The notes: a model not told the origin generated them from the letters alone. A stretch of DNA of 64,000 nt from a virus (IMGVR_UViG_3300040959_000769:1-64000), one strand, 5' to 3'; numbered from the stretch's first letter, positions 24,427 to 32,613 are shown. A program made the numbers and translations.

Positions 24427-25452
24427 TTACACCAGAGAGAGCACTGCGTGTTGTGCTTCAATCTTCTTTCGGCTGACCCACGAGTTGTCGTCCATTGACG
24501 CTACTGCTCGTTCGGCGGGCATTGCCGCACGATGGTGGTCAAGGTACTCGCCGATTGCGTTCACCATTGACCAACCGTTGTAGCCGTAGCCGCCAGCGTT
24601 ACGAGAGTTGTCGAAGATCCCCCTGATAAGGGTGTTTACTTCTTCCCTGTTGTTTTTCTGGCGGTCAGTTTCGTCTGCTCGCACGGGGAACACCTTGTTG
24701 AGCACCTTGTCAATCTCTCCTGTTCCGGTACGGACAGGAACAGCAAGCAATGACTCTGCCATCTGCTTGAAGCCTTTCGCCCATTCCGTGGAGATCTCAA
24801 GAACTGTCTGGGCGTCCTCAAGTGCTGAGTCCACGTTCTTGGTGTGTCGGGCAGTGAAGGTTGACTGTGCCTGATGCATTGCCAGTCGGACAGTGTTGTT
24901 GCAGACTGCACGGATGTCGGTGTTGGCGTACTTGATCGCAACCTTGCCGTCGTGACCTGATGTGACTACGAGGTAGCGACTGATTCGGTCGTTGACTCCT
25001 ACGGGGTCAATCACGAGAGGTCCGAGGTCAATCGTCATGAAGAACTGTCGCCCGTCAAAGAGGACACCGGCTGTGTCAATCACTGCGTCGCCTTTGGTGG
25101 CTCCTACGACAGCGAGTGCTCGTTCGGCGACCTCTCGGTTCTGCTTGACCGTGTATCGGGTTCCGACTGTGGCGAGTCCGCCCCATGTGCCGTCTACGTC
25201 CTCACGGACTGTGGCTCGGCTGTCGTCAATGATGATCGGCTTGCCGTCGGGGTCAAGTAGGAGGTTCCCGTCTTCGTCTACTGCGGCGACCTTTACTAGG
25301 TGGACTGTGTAGTCGGCTTGGGCGGCGGTGAGCATCTCGTCAAGTGTGCCGAGTCCCTTCATGGGTGTGCCTAGACGATGCCAGGGTGCTCCTCCTGTTG
25401 CGGAGTAGGCGAACCTCGCCGTTCCGTCGTCGTTCATTTCTAACTCATGCAT
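24427..25452 (-). CDS. DUF932 phage/plasmid-type protein
   Basis: 341 residues from the ATG at 25452, which has AAAGGGG 6 nt upstream. The N-terminus (MHELEMNDDGTARFAY, then PWHRLGTP) and the middle (YTVKQNREV; ISRYLVVTSGHDG; NTVRLAM) match the DUF932/TIGR03299 family found on phages and plasmids. The molecular function of the family is unknown; genes often lie near replication or anti-host loci. Divergent from the leaderless gene at 25584. Confidence 0.85.
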   Translation of the reverse strand: MHELEMNDDGTARFAYSATGGAPWHRLGTPMKGLGTLDEMLTAAQADYTVHLVKVAAVDEDGNLLLDPDGKPIIIDDSRATVREDVDGTWGGLATVGTRYTVKQNREVAERALAVVGATKGDAVIDTAGVLFDGRQFFMTIDLGPLVIDPVGVNDRISRYLVVTSGHDGKVAIKYANTDIRAVCNNTVRLAMHQAQSTFTARHTKNVDSALEDAQTVLEISTEWAKGFKQMAESLLAVPVRTGTGEIDKVLNKVFPVRADETDRQKNNREEVNTLIRGIFDNSRNAGGYGYNGWSMVNAIGEYLDHHRAAMPAERAVASMDDNSWVSRKKIEAQHAVLSLV

Positions 25453-25548
25453 GTGTACCCCTTTCATGGGTCTAGTTGATTCGTACCCGAAGCCTAGCCT
25501 CAGATTTATCCCAGAAACAACATTTGTAAAAAAGATTTACCTAAAGCG

Positions 25549-25576
25549 TTGACATCACCTGCGGGAAGGCTAGAAT
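25549..25576 (+). promoter_or_regulatory. Leaderless promoter
   Basis: TTGACA (25549-25554), 16-nt spacer, TAGAAT (25571-25576), 7 nt to the ATG at 25584. Confidence 0.85.
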
Positions 25577-25583
25577 CAACCAC

Positions 25584-26717
25584 ATGAATCTAACTAGCAG
25601 AGTCAACAAAGCAGTAGAGGCACACATTGAGCGACTCAACGTCATTGACCGCTCGCTCCGCTTCCTGCCCCAGTCGAACTTCCGGGATCAGCGCATGGAC
25701 GGGCTTGAGAACAAGATCCGTGACCAGATCATCTCCGGTCGCATCAAACCCACCGACAACACCGGCATGAATGCAATGGCAGATCATCTAGGCATCATGC
25801 AGAACCAAAAGTTCACAGGCATGCCGGACGGCAGTGATCAAGGTCAAACCAACCTCATGGCAACGCTGGCTACGCTTGCAGAGGAGAAGTGCATGCGAGG
25901 AGAACCCACCACGTTCATCTCGGGTGACATCGTGGACATGTTGGAGGTAGCAAGCGAGACACTTGACTGCGAACCTCTCCGAACCACCGACATCATTTCC
26001 CCCTGTGGCTTCATCTACCTAGAACGACCCCTCGTCGTAGAGATCGGCTCAGAGCACTACAACAACTCAGAGGGAGAAACCGTAGGCATCAGAGCCATGG
26101 CATGGAGAACCAGCGACAACGTGCTCGCCAGCGACGGCAGCGCCGTAGGCGGTCTCTGCGTTTACATCTACAGTGACGCTGGATGCTTGCGCTACATCAC
26201 CGGAGGGAAGCACCTGATCCCCTCGGTCATCCCTGACTCCACGCTCGTACTCCTTGACACAGCAGGTTGGGCGTACAACCAGCCTTGGCGTGAACCCGAA
26301 GAAGGCGAATCGTTCGGCTGGGATGGGAACGTGGTCGTTGCTGCACCAGACGTAGTCGCCCAACGCAACTTTATGCTGTCCCTCTTCCGCTTCATGTGGC
26401 AGGAACTGATCGTCAGGGAATCGGCTGACGTTCCTCGCCCCCTACGACGAGGTGCGGTCAGAGCACTCGGCATTGACGATCCAATCACCATCCTCAAGTT
26501 GCGACGGGCACAACACTCCTCGGAATCGACAGGTGACGGATCCCGACTTGACCACCGGATCTTGGTACGAGGACACTGGCGCAACCAGTGGTACCCGTCC
26601 CTCGGCGCATCAACCGAACCAGAAGCACACCGAATGATCTGGATCGCCCCTCATGTGAAAGGTCCCGAGGACGCTCCGTTCAGGACAAAGCCGAAAGCAA
26701 CAGCGGTAGTGCGCTGA
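25584..26717 (+). CDS. Conserved hypothetical protein with C-terminal RGHWRNQWY motif
   Basis: 377 residues from a leaderless promoter. The C-terminus has LVRGHWRNQWYPSLG followed by HRMIWIAPHVKGPED, a Trp/His-rich block I have seen in uncharacterised actinobacterial and actinophage proteins. The N-terminal two thirds is alpha/beta with no catalytic motif I can name. Monocistronic: strong promoter before and strong hairpin after, which suggests independent high expression. Confidence 0.75.
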   Translation: MNLTSRVNKAVEAHIERLNVIDRSLRFLPQSNFRDQRMDGLENKIRDQIISGRIKPTDNTGMNAMADHLGIMQNQKFTGMPDGSDQGQTNLMATLATLAEEKCMRGEPTTFISGDIVDMLEVASETLDCEPLRTTDIISPCGFIYLERPLVVEIGSEHYNNSEGETVGIRAMAWRTSDNVLASDGSAVGGLCVYIYSDAGCLRYITGGKHLIPSVIPDSTLVLLDTAGWAYNQPWREPEEGESFGWDGNVVVAAPDVVAQRNFMLSLFRFMWQELIVRESADVPRPLRRGAVRALGIDDPITILKLRRAQHSSESTGDGSRLDHRILVRGHWRNQWYPSLGASTEPEAHRMIWIAPHVKGPEDAPFRTKPKATAVVR

Positions 26718-26778
26718 TCACGCAAAAACATCTGCTAGGTTGCTAGCACCGCTTCCCAGCGGAACCCAACCCCCACAG

Positions 26779-26818
26779 AAAGAGCCCGCCGGATTCACCT
26801 CCCGGCGGGCTCTTTCAC
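26779..26818. terminator. Strong bidirectional terminator
   Basis: A 14-bp perfect stem, AAAGAGCCCGCCGG and its complement, 9-nt loop, then TTTCAC. It separates convergent genes ending at 26717 and 26822. Confidence 0.9.
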
Positions 26819-26821
26819 GTT

Positions 26822-27523
26822 TCAGCGAAGTTCTCTCGGTGTCGAACAGTAGTAGTTGCCGTAGTTCCACGGACCAACACTGCATTCCGCCCACATCACA
26901 GCGCATGACTCGGCGTTCAGAGCGAAGTCATCTGCGAAAGCAAACCGGTCGTAGTTCTCTAGCAACTTGCCCTCGTCAAACCAGCCGGACAGGTTGTTCT
27001 GCTGACACAAACCCCACGAATCATCGCCGGTATTACGGTTTCCGTTATGAGCAGAAGAGTCGCACAGCGATTCTCGGCTGATAATCCTCAGCATCTTGTA
27101 AACCGTGTCGTCGGTGGCTCCTCGATCCCAAAGCTCCCTGGCGATTATGTTGGCTTTGACCTGGGAGCAGCCGCTTCCCTCTCCGTAAACCTCTGGTATG
27201 GAACCTTCCCATACAGGTAGAGGCACTGTCGTCTCGGGAGCCCCGCCGTTGATTTCGGTGACAGTAGGCGGTTCTGGTTCCGGTGCGGGCTCGAGAGTTA
27301 TTCCGGCGGGCAGCTCCGGCACTTGCGGGATCCATTCCTCGCTCGAACTCCAGTCGGCGTTTAGATCTTGGATGATCAACGGGTTTCCGAATGGTTCGGC
27401 GATTGTTGTCGGAGGCGGATCGGTGACTACCGCTTGCGGCGAGATCTCTGATCCTGCTTTGGCTACACCGAGGGAGAACAGTGCGGCGGTGAGTATGGCA
27501 AATAGACGGGTAAGGAGAAACAT
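26822..27523 (-). CDS. Secreted lytic-transglycosylase-like protein
   Basis: 233 residues. Signal peptide at 1-23 (LFAILTAALFSLGVAKA), a Pro/Glu-rich linker (30-110), then an SLT/lysozyme-like domain: Glu151 in RIISRES, DDSWGLCQQN at 167-176 and a later AECSVGPWNYG, the usual E-S, G-L-x-Q and substrate-loop order. Several paired cysteines fit an exported protein. It would cut peptidoglycan from outside the membrane. It is far from the endolysin cassette, so a role in entry, exclusion or wall remodelling is as likely as lysis. AAAGG precedes the start. Confidence 0.75.
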   Translation of the reverse strand: MFLLTRLFAILTAALFSLGVAKAGSEISPQAVVTDPPPTTIAEPFGNPLIIQDLNADWSSSEEWIPQVPELPAGITLEPAPEPEPPTVTEINGGAPETTVPLPVWEGSIPEVYGEGSGCSQVKANIIARELWDRGATDDTVYKMLRIISRESLCDSSAHNGNRNTGDDSWGLCQQNNLSGWFDEGKLLENYDRFAFADDFALNAESCAVMWAECSVGPWNYGNYYCSTPRELR

Positions 27524-27618
27524 GAGAAAGACCTTTCTCTAGGGAAGATGCAGCCCCCGCTGCTGGTGTAGTTACTGTGATTAGTTTACCATTGTGTTAC
27601 GGAACACGGTACACATGC

Positions 27619-27657
27619 AAGTACCCACGGACTCGGGGGGTGAGTCCGTGGGTACTT
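27619..27657. repeat. Perfect 16-bp inverted repeat
   Basis: Arms 27619-27634 and 27642-27657 are exact complements around a G-rich 7-nt loop. It lies between two leftward genes. It may terminate transcription or bind a dimeric regulator; there is no clear T-run. Confidence 0.6.
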
Positions 27658-27733
27658 ACTACCACTTTCTACTTGGCTAAAGTCGGTTCCCGTGGCTCGG
27701 CACCCGACACGGACATTACGTCCGGCGTTCTGG

Positions 27734-28159
27734 TTAGAGGGGTCGAATCAAAGCGTTCTTTGTGTCCTCGGGGAGAGCATCAAGGATCTCGTCACGGACA
27801 TCTCTCATCTCTTCTGCGTGGAACGTGCCGGTAATCTCAAGACCGAATGCGTTGATCTCTTCGTCGGTGTACCCGATGGTTGCTCCGTGTCCGTCGTGCT
27901 TGGTGAGGACTACGGGACCAACGATAACTGCGTCGTCGTACTGGCATGCCGTGGATGCAATCGGGTTGATCATGAAGTCGTTGCGGAACAGTCCCATGTC
28001 GTTCACCACCATGTCGGTGGCGATGCCGTTGATCTCGGCGTCAACGATAGAGATGAGTCCATCAACACACTGTTGAGTCTCAAGGAGGGAGTCGCCTTCG
28101 GCGTGGATGCGGAAAGCGTTTCCCAGCTCGTCTATGTAAAGGAAGTATTCGGTAGTCAT
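27734..28159 (-). CDS. Hypothetical protein, leaderless
   Basis: 141 residues from MTTEYFLYIDELG at 28159. Promoter on the minus strand: TTGACA (28194-28189) and a CATACT/GCATAC hexamer about 17 nt on, ending 6-7 nt before the ATG with no ribosome site. Alpha/beta, acidic, no motif recognised. A longer frame upstream would run through the promoter and is rejected. Confidence 0.7.
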   Translation of the reverse strand: MTTEYFLYIDELGNAFRIHAEGDSLLETQQCVDGLISIVDAEINGIATDMVVNDMGLFRNDFMINPIASTACQYDDAVIVGPVVLTKHDGHGATIGYTDEEINAFGLEITGTFHAEEMRDVRDEILDALPEDTKNALIRPL

Positions 28160-28165
28160 GTAGTA

Positions 28166-28194
28166 AGTATGCCGGAATAGAAACCGGATGTCAA
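28166..28194 (-). promoter_or_regulatory. Leaderless promoter
   Basis: TTGACA (28194-28189), 16-17 nt spacer, CATACT (28171-28166), 6 nt to ATG at 28159. Confidence 0.65.
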
Positions 28195-28228
28195 CCCCTC
28201 GTGCAGATTTATTTGTGTGCAGATTTAT

Positions 28229-28257
28229 TTGCAATCCGGTTTTGATACCACTAAGAT
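28229..28257 (+). promoter_or_regulatory. Leaderless promoter
   Basis: TTGCAA (28229-28234), 17-nt spacer, TAAGAT (28252-28257), 7 nt to ATG at 28265. Confidence 0.75.
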
Positions 28258-28264
28258 GTATCAC

Positions 28265-28540
28265 ATGACCAACTACTACTTAGGCGTTCGGATGTTCGCC
28301 GACCGAATCGGACTTGACCCGTGGGACGTTCGACTTGACGACCTGCGAGCCTTCGCCCGTATCAGGGAACAGAAGCCCGTAAGCCGATACTCGTTCGGTT
28401 CCCCGTGTCGCTTCGTTCGCACCATTGACTTCGCCGTCCACGTTCTCCTACCCGAGATGCTCGTAGAGCGTCACCCCGTGTGGGCGACCTACCTGCGGTC
28501 AACCTCACCCCGATGGGGACGCTCATGGCGTTCATGGTGA
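28265..28540 (+). CDS. Hypothetical protein, leaderless, MTNYY start
   Basis: 91 residues, basic C-terminal half rich in Arg and Trp. The first 17 bases around the start (ACATGACCAACTACTAC) are identical to those at the leaderless gene at 31466. No family recognised. Confidence 0.65.
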   Translation: MTNYYLGVRMFADRIGLDPWDVRLDDLRAFARIREQKPVSRYSFGSPCRFVRTIDFAVHVLLPEMLVERHPVWATYLRSTSPRWGRSWRSW

Positions 28541-28546
28541 GAGTAG

Positions 28547-28598
28547 TTGTCAACGCCACACCCATCGGATAGATTTATTAGTACCTACTACGGAAGGG
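28547..28598 (+). promoter_or_regulatory. Promoter plus conserved CCTACTAC leader
   Basis: TTGTCA (28547-28552), 17-nt spacer, TAGATT (28570-28575), then the leader ACCTACTACGGAAGGG at 28583-28598 that contains the ribosome-binding site. One of the repeated leader class also seen at 33.6, 37.2, 37.6, 38.5 and 39.2 kb. Confidence 0.8.
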
Positions 28599-28606
28599 AC
28601 ACCCCA

Positions 28607-28816
28607 ATGATCAAATCCACCGAATGCCCCCGCTGCGGAGGAGGCATCCCCAACGACATCAACGTCGGCGCATACCCTGGCGCACTATCCAGAACCGACA
28701 ACGAAACAGAGATCTGCTCCGAGTGCGGAACACTAGAAGCACTCGAAAATCAGCTCTACGGAGAACCCATCCCCCAACGAGAGTGGCTCTCCGTGATGAG
28801 GGAGAATGGTTTCTAA
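28607..28816 (+). CDS. Zinc-ribbon phage protein
   Basis: 69 residues: CPRCGGGIPN, then GAYPGALSRTDN and CSECGTLEALE, a two-knuckle zinc ribbon typical of a family of small phage proteins of unknown role. The ATG at 28607 is 8 nt after the leader's GGAAGGG. Confidence 0.8.
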   Translation: MIKSTECPRCGGGIPNDINVGAYPGALSRTDNETEICSECGTLEALENQLYGEPIPQREWLSVMRENGF

Positions 28817-28902
28817 CCCAAACATTTAGTGCTAAGGTTCAGAATGACAAGATAACAAGCCCCCCGCTGTCATCTGTCAGACTGTCTCCAGCACAGTCAT
28901 AG

Positions 28903-28940
28903 AAAGACCCGTCGGAGTACGTCAATACCGGCGGGTCTTT
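28903..28940. terminator. Strong bidirectional terminator
   Basis: 13-bp stem (AAAGACCCGTCGG, one G-T pair), 12-nt loop, TCGCATTCTC after. It lies between convergent genes and shares its sequence style with the hairpin at 22811. Confidence 0.9.
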
Positions 28941-28947
28941 CGCATTC

Positions 28948-30858
28948 TCAGGACAAAGCCAGTTGCAAATAGTGTGAGAACACCTCTGCTCCAGCACCAG
29001 ACGGATTCAGTTCCCCACCCTCAACGGCTTGGTTCACCACCGCCCGCTTACGCTCAATCGTGCTGAAGATCTCCTCGTCAATAGTTCCAGCACACAACAA
29101 GTAAGTAGATGTGACAGACCCCGGCTGACCCAACCGGTGACATCTTGAATACGTCTGGTCAACATCCGCCGGAGTCCACGGCAACTCAACGAACAACACA
29201 TCCTGCGCCGCCGTCAACGTATGGCCCGTCTTCGCCGCCTGAATCGACAAAACAATCACCGGAGCATCCTCGGTATCCATTTCTTGGAAACGGGACTTAT
29301 GACGTTCAATCTCCTCAACGTCCATCGCCCCCTGTATCTTCAGGTTCCCGTACTTCGATGCGAGTTCGTCGACGATTTCTCGGTGGTGGGCGGCAACAAC
29401 AACCTTTTTGCCCTCTTCGAGATGTGACTCGATGAATTCGGTGACTGCGGGCATCTTCGCACGGGCGGCTAACTTCCTCAAAACACCGATTCGAACCAGA
29501 TGTTGATTGGCTTCGGCTTTCATTTTCGCTCGAACCGCCGCTGATCCAGGTTTTTCGCCGAGCTCTCGAGCCAGCTCCGCCGCCCGGTCCATCAGGTACT
29601 TGACGATGTCGCGTTCCGCCTTCTGGTACTCCTTCATTCCCCCGGCAGTCCCGTCCACGGTCAAAACGTGATGTCGGACTGGAGGTAACTCGTGCAGCAC
29701 CTGGTCCTTGGTGCGCCGGATGTAGCAGTTTCCGCGAAGCCGCTCGTTGAGTTCGTCGAGATTCGAATGCCCGTCGATGTTCCACTGACCGAATCGATCT
29801 CGGAAAGCGTTGCAGTACCGTCGATAAAAGCCCCACTTGCCGCCAAATTCATCCAATTTGCCGATGATTTGGAGTTGGCTGGCGTACTCGGCGGGCTTAT
29901 TCGTGATTGGGGTGCCGGTCAAACACAGGACAACACCATCTTTCGGTGCAGATTTAGCGATTTTGACTGCCGCTTTCGTGCGTTGGGCATCCGGGCTCTT
30001 GCAGTAGTGAGATTCATCGAAGATGTAACTTGAGAACTTCTTCAGATCGTTTTCCCAGGCTTTGATGTTCGAGTATCCGACAACCAAAACGTCGAAACCA
30101 GGCTCCGGGAAGTCTTTTCGATTCTTGATCGTCGAAACTTTTCGGCTCGGAAGCCACTTTTCGTACTCTTTCGCCCAGTTCAGCACCAAAGTTGGAGGGC
30201 AAACCACTAAAACCGGGTACGAATCCAGGTTCTCGACCGTTGCGATTGCCTGAAGCGTCTTCCCCAAACCCATATCGTCTGCGATAAAGCAGCGTCGAGC
30301 AGTCGATGCGTACTTCACACCAGCGCGTTGATAGCCCAACAACGGGAGTCCCGCCACCTCAATATCAGCGTCTACCTCTCTTGAGTCTTCCACGAGAGCT
30401 TTTCGATCGTCGACGATGCGTCGAGCCGCTTCTCTCGTGCTCTCCTCGACCCTGATACCGAATCGATCAGCCCACTCGACTGCTTCAGTGAGCGATCCTG
30501 ATGGAGCGGTCCACCCTTTCGACCCTTTGTTCCAAGTGATTCCAGGGATCTGCTTGACAGCACGCACTTTCACTGGGTCGTAAGGGAAAATGAGATGGAT
30601 TTTGCCGCCATCAAACTCGAGGATGTCTTCTGAAACTTCGCGTTCGACGTCGATTTGGGTGAGTTCAGGGGCAACAAACCAATTGTTCGCCGCTGCGATC
30701 TCATAAATCTGGGTCAATTCATCGACCGGGATTCGCCACACTCGAGATGTTCGATCCCACTTCGAGCCCGGAATCCGCCGGATCTGCTCGACCAGGTCCT
30801 CTGAATACTCGAATTTGGCTACCAGATCTCGATCCGCCAGTAGTAATTCCCCACTCAT
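28948..30858 (-). CDS. SNF2-family helicase with two HARP-like repeats (SMARCAL1-like)
   Basis: 636 residues. Two N-terminal HARP-like units: FEYSEDLVEQIRRIPG with W-D-x(3)-RVWRIP (16-55), and FPYDPVKVRAVKQIPG with W-N-x(3)-GW (91-130). Then the SF2 core: DDMGLGKT (194-201), DESH (281-284), TGTPITN, and later AAKTGHTLTAA and the arginine-finger motif QTYSRCHRLGQ. In animals this pairing makes an annealing helicase that rewinds RPA-coated DNA and restarts forks. Here it probably remodels phage forks or recombination intermediates. TAGACT lies 6 nt before the ATG, so its mRNA may be leaderless. Confidence 0.92.
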   Translation of the reverse strand: MSGELLLADRDLVAKFEYSEDLVEQIRRIPGSKWDRTSRVWRIPVDELTQIYEIAAANNWFVAPELTQIDVEREVSEDILEFDGGKIHLIFPYDPVKVRAVKQIPGITWNKGSKGWTAPSGSLTEAVEWADRFGIRVEESTREAARRIVDDRKALVEDSREVDADIEVAGLPLLGYQRAGVKYASTARRCFIADDMGLGKTLQAIATVENLDSYPVLVVCPPTLVLNWAKEYEKWLPSRKVSTIKNRKDFPEPGFDVLVVGYSNIKAWENDLKKFSSYIFDESHYCKSPDAQRTKAAVKIAKSAPKDGVVLCLTGTPITNKPAEYASQLQIIGKLDEFGGKWGFYRRYCNAFRDRFGQWNIDGHSNLDELNERLRGNCYIRRTKDQVLHELPPVRHHVLTVDGTAGGMKEYQKAERDIVKYLMDRAAELARELGEKPGSAAVRAKMKAEANQHLVRIGVLRKLAARAKMPAVTEFIESHLEEGKKVVVAAHHREIVDELASKYGNLKIQGAMDVEEIERHKSRFQEMDTEDAPVIVLSIQAAKTGHTLTAAQDVLFVELPWTPADVDQTYSRCHRLGQPGSVTSTYLLCAGTIDEEIFSTIERKRAVVNQAVEGGELNPSGAGAEVFSHYLQLALS

Positions 30859-30906
30859 GTCTACAGTCTACGTTAGTCCCGCTGCGCCGAAAACTTACCG
30901 CTACCA

Positions 30907-30924
30907 CCTACGGTGGTGGAAGAG
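30907..30924 (+). repeat. Copy of the recurrent ACGGTGGTGGAAGAG element
   Basis: CCTACGGTGGTGGAAGAG, in the gap upstream of the SNF2 gene; see the copies at 36983, 40801, 41316, 41621, 41915 and 42411. Confidence 0.6.
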
Positions 30925-30949
30925 AACCGGGTCGAGGGATTCGAGCTGC

Positions 30950-30988
30950 CTGATCGAGCTGTCTGATCGAGCTGTCTGATCGAGCTGG
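30950..30988. repeat. Three tandem 13-bp repeats
   Basis: CTGATCGAGCTGT three times head to tail (last base of the third copy is G), with a degenerate fourth copy to the left. They lie upstream of the SNF2 start. Could be operator sites or iterons. Confidence 0.7.
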
Positions 30989-31004
30989 TCCAGGCAACGG
31001 GGAA

Positions 31005-31034
31005 CCAAAAAAGCCCCCGCCGTAGCAGGGGCTT
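31005..31034 (-). terminator. Rho-independent terminator
   Basis: Minus strand: AAGCCCC, 10-nt loop, GGGGCTT then TTTTTT. Ends the gene at 31051-31275. Confidence 0.85.
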
Positions 31035-31050
31035 CTCGGGAGAACTGGGA

Positions 31051-31275
31051 CTACCGGAGTCGGATAGTCCGAACAAAGCGTTCAGCGTTGGCTGAGTTCG
31101 CTTCGTGAGCGAGACGGAGCGCAGTGACATGCTCCACCTCCACACAGCCGGTGTGCGCTTCGTGGCGTTCTGCCAGTGCAGCGTCACCCGCAGTAGTGGC
31201 GGGGAACGTGTCGATGGAGCATCTCGCTGCTTCGGTCAGTTCCCAGAACTCACTGTATGTGTGGGTCTTCTTCAT
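31051..31275 (-). CDS. Small hypothetical protein
   Basis: 74 residues, helical (EFWELTEAARCSID, then ALRLAHEANSANAERFV). AGGAGGTGA lies 4 nt before the ATG, one of the strongest ribosome sites in the window. Own promoter region and terminator. Function unknown. Confidence 0.7.
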   Translation of the reverse strand: MKKTHTYSEFWELTEAARCSIDTFPATTAGDAALAERHEAHTGCVEVEHVTALRLAHEANSANAERFVRTIRLR

Positions 31276-31452
31276 AGTTTCACCTCCTTACTCATACTAG
31301 AGGGATGGCACCTATGAACTTTGACATGTCACACTTCACGGCACTTCGTACGTTCATACATATGTGGGAGGGAATCCGCAGAACGTAAGGGGTTCAGAAC
31401 TTTCTCAGATTCTTTCCACGGGAACGTCACACTCAGTGTTACACCCTTCGTT

Positions 31453-31458
31453 TAGATT
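31453..31458 (+). promoter_or_regulatory. Leaderless -10 element
   Basis: TAGATT ends 7 nt before the ATG at 31466; no clear -35. Confidence 0.55.
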
Positions 31459-31465
31459 TACAGAC

Positions 31466-31756
31466 ATGACCAACTACTACACACCGGAGGGAGGTGAACT
31501 AATGGTTACCGTCACTATGTGGGGAGGATTCTCATACGCGGCAGGCGACCCGGAGACGTTTGAGTCTTGGGGTGATGCCCGCATGGAGTATCTCCGGCGC
31601 ATGGAGGTGTCCAATCGGTACTACCCGCTATGGGGAGATGCCGACATGGACGACTATGTGATCGTCAACGAGTTTGACGGTCTCACTCTCCGTGACGTCA
31701 TCCGCGATCATGATGAGTGTGATGCGGACGACAACTGCGGAGTTCTCCATAGTTGA
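31466..31756 (+). CDS. Hypothetical protein with two possible starts
   Basis: 96 residues from the leaderless ATG (MTNYYTPEGGEL). A second ATG at 31502 has GGAGGGAGGTGA immediately upstream and would give an 84-residue protein, so either form or both may be made. The product is acidic and aromatic (VTMWGGFSYAAGD; DADMDDYVIVNEFDG). No family recognised. Confidence 0.65.
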   Translation: MTNYYTPEGGELMVTVTMWGGFSYAAGDPETFESWGDARMEYLRRMEVSNRYYPLWGDADMDDYVIVNEFDGLTLRDVIRDHDECDADDNCGVLHS

Positions 31757-32085
31757 GACTCACCACTACTGAGTATTAGGACTCGGCGCACAGGGGAGCG
31801 TGGCAACAGAACCCCACTTCCAGCCCCTACTACCACTGGGAGGTGATGGCACATGTCGGTGCCGCCGCCATAAGGGTCGCCCCTCTACCGGAGAGAAAAC
31901 CGGTGGAGGGGCTTTTCCCATTTATGGGCGTTGGTAACCGCCGCTCGACAGATACACTCAATCTCGGTCAATCACCCGATTGGCTATGAGACACTCACCA
32001 CCCCAGAACAAAGCTGGACGGACACGGTGGTGACGGCAAGCGGCGATCTTTCTTTCGAGGAGGGTCGCCGTTAGTCGTTCTCGGC
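31757..32085 (+). terminator. Gene-free stretch with terminator at 31879-31916
   Basis: No supportable gene. Strong hairpin GCCCCTCTACCGG (31879-31891), 8-nt loop, CCGGTGGAGGGGC then TTTTCCC. A second, looser inverted repeat (CGGCGATC...GGTCGCCG) lies at about 32041-32071 before the next start. Confidence 0.85.
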
Positions 32086-32098
32086 TACACTCGATTCC

Positions 32099-32308
32099 AT
32101 GTCCACTACTGAACCTTGCCTCAAGTGCGGAAGCCCCGTGAACCTAAATGAAGCCCGTCACATCCACAAAGTCACCGGGTACTGGGAAGTCGACGGAAAA
32201 GGACGCCCCAAGAAGCTGATTTCACGCATAGAAGCAGTCGGCGGGGCTTACCACTGGTGGTGCTGGCGTGCCGACCAGGGGTTCGGCGAGCAGCAGTCAA
32301 TGTTTTAG
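32099..32308 (+). CDS. Small zinc-site protein, leaderless
   Basis: 69 residues: EPCLKCGSPVNLNEARH with a later HWWCW gives a four-ligand set. TACACT (32086-32091) ends 7 nt before the ATG. Function unknown. Confidence 0.65.
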   Translation: MSTTEPCLKCGSPVNLNEARHIHKVTGYWEVDGKGRPKKLISRIEAVGGAYHWWCWRADQGFGEQQSMF

Positions 32309-32325
32309 CCCAACGGGGCTCGCGG

Positions 32326-32544
32326 CTACCGTCGCGGGATGGACCCCCATTTGTTGATCGGGCAGCTCTCGTCTGGTACTCGAGTTTTAGCGGGGAGATA
32401 GCAGCGGCATACCCCGCATTGCTGAGATTTGGGTGAGTAGTGGGGGCATGACTCGCAGATGGTGAGTCGGAGCGCACGGGTTTGCCTGTCGGTTGATCCG
32501 ATACCGAAGATGGGTGCGAGGTGAGCGAAGGGGAACCTAGACAT
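32326..32544 (-). CDS. Small Cys-rich phage protein
   Basis: 72 residues: CESCPHYSPKSQQC, GVCRC, and ESCPINKW, a pattern recurrent in small phage proteins that should bind one or two zincs. TACTAT lies 6 nt before the ATG, so the message may be leaderless. Function unknown. Confidence 0.7.
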   Translation of the reverse strand: MSRFPFAHLAPIFGIGSTDRQTRALRLTICESCPHYSPKSQQCGVCRCYLPAKTRVPDESCPINKWGSIPRR

Positions 32545-32556
32545 GGGTACATAGTA

Positions 32557-32589
32557 AAGGGGGCTCCGCCGTTCAGACGGAACCCCCTT
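32557..32589 (-). terminator. Terminator of the gene at 32614
   Basis: AAGGGGG...CCG and complement around a short loop, read leftward and ending CCCCCTTTACT; it overlaps the promoter of the next leftward gene. Confidence 0.65.
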
Positions 32590-32613
32590 CTAGGTGTTGG
32601 GTGGGTTTATTGG

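Noticed and set aside
27734-28264. Longer N-terminus for the gene ending at 27734
   Set aside because: The extension would contain the promoter and a divergent promoter region; the leaderless start at 28159 is preferred.
30937-30988. Tandem repeats considered as a CRISPR array
   Set aside because: Units are 13 bp with no spacers; no cas genes are in the window.
31851-31978. Short frame starting MAHVGAAAIRVAPL with GGGAGGTG upstream
   Set aside because: It runs straight through the strong terminator at 31879-31916.
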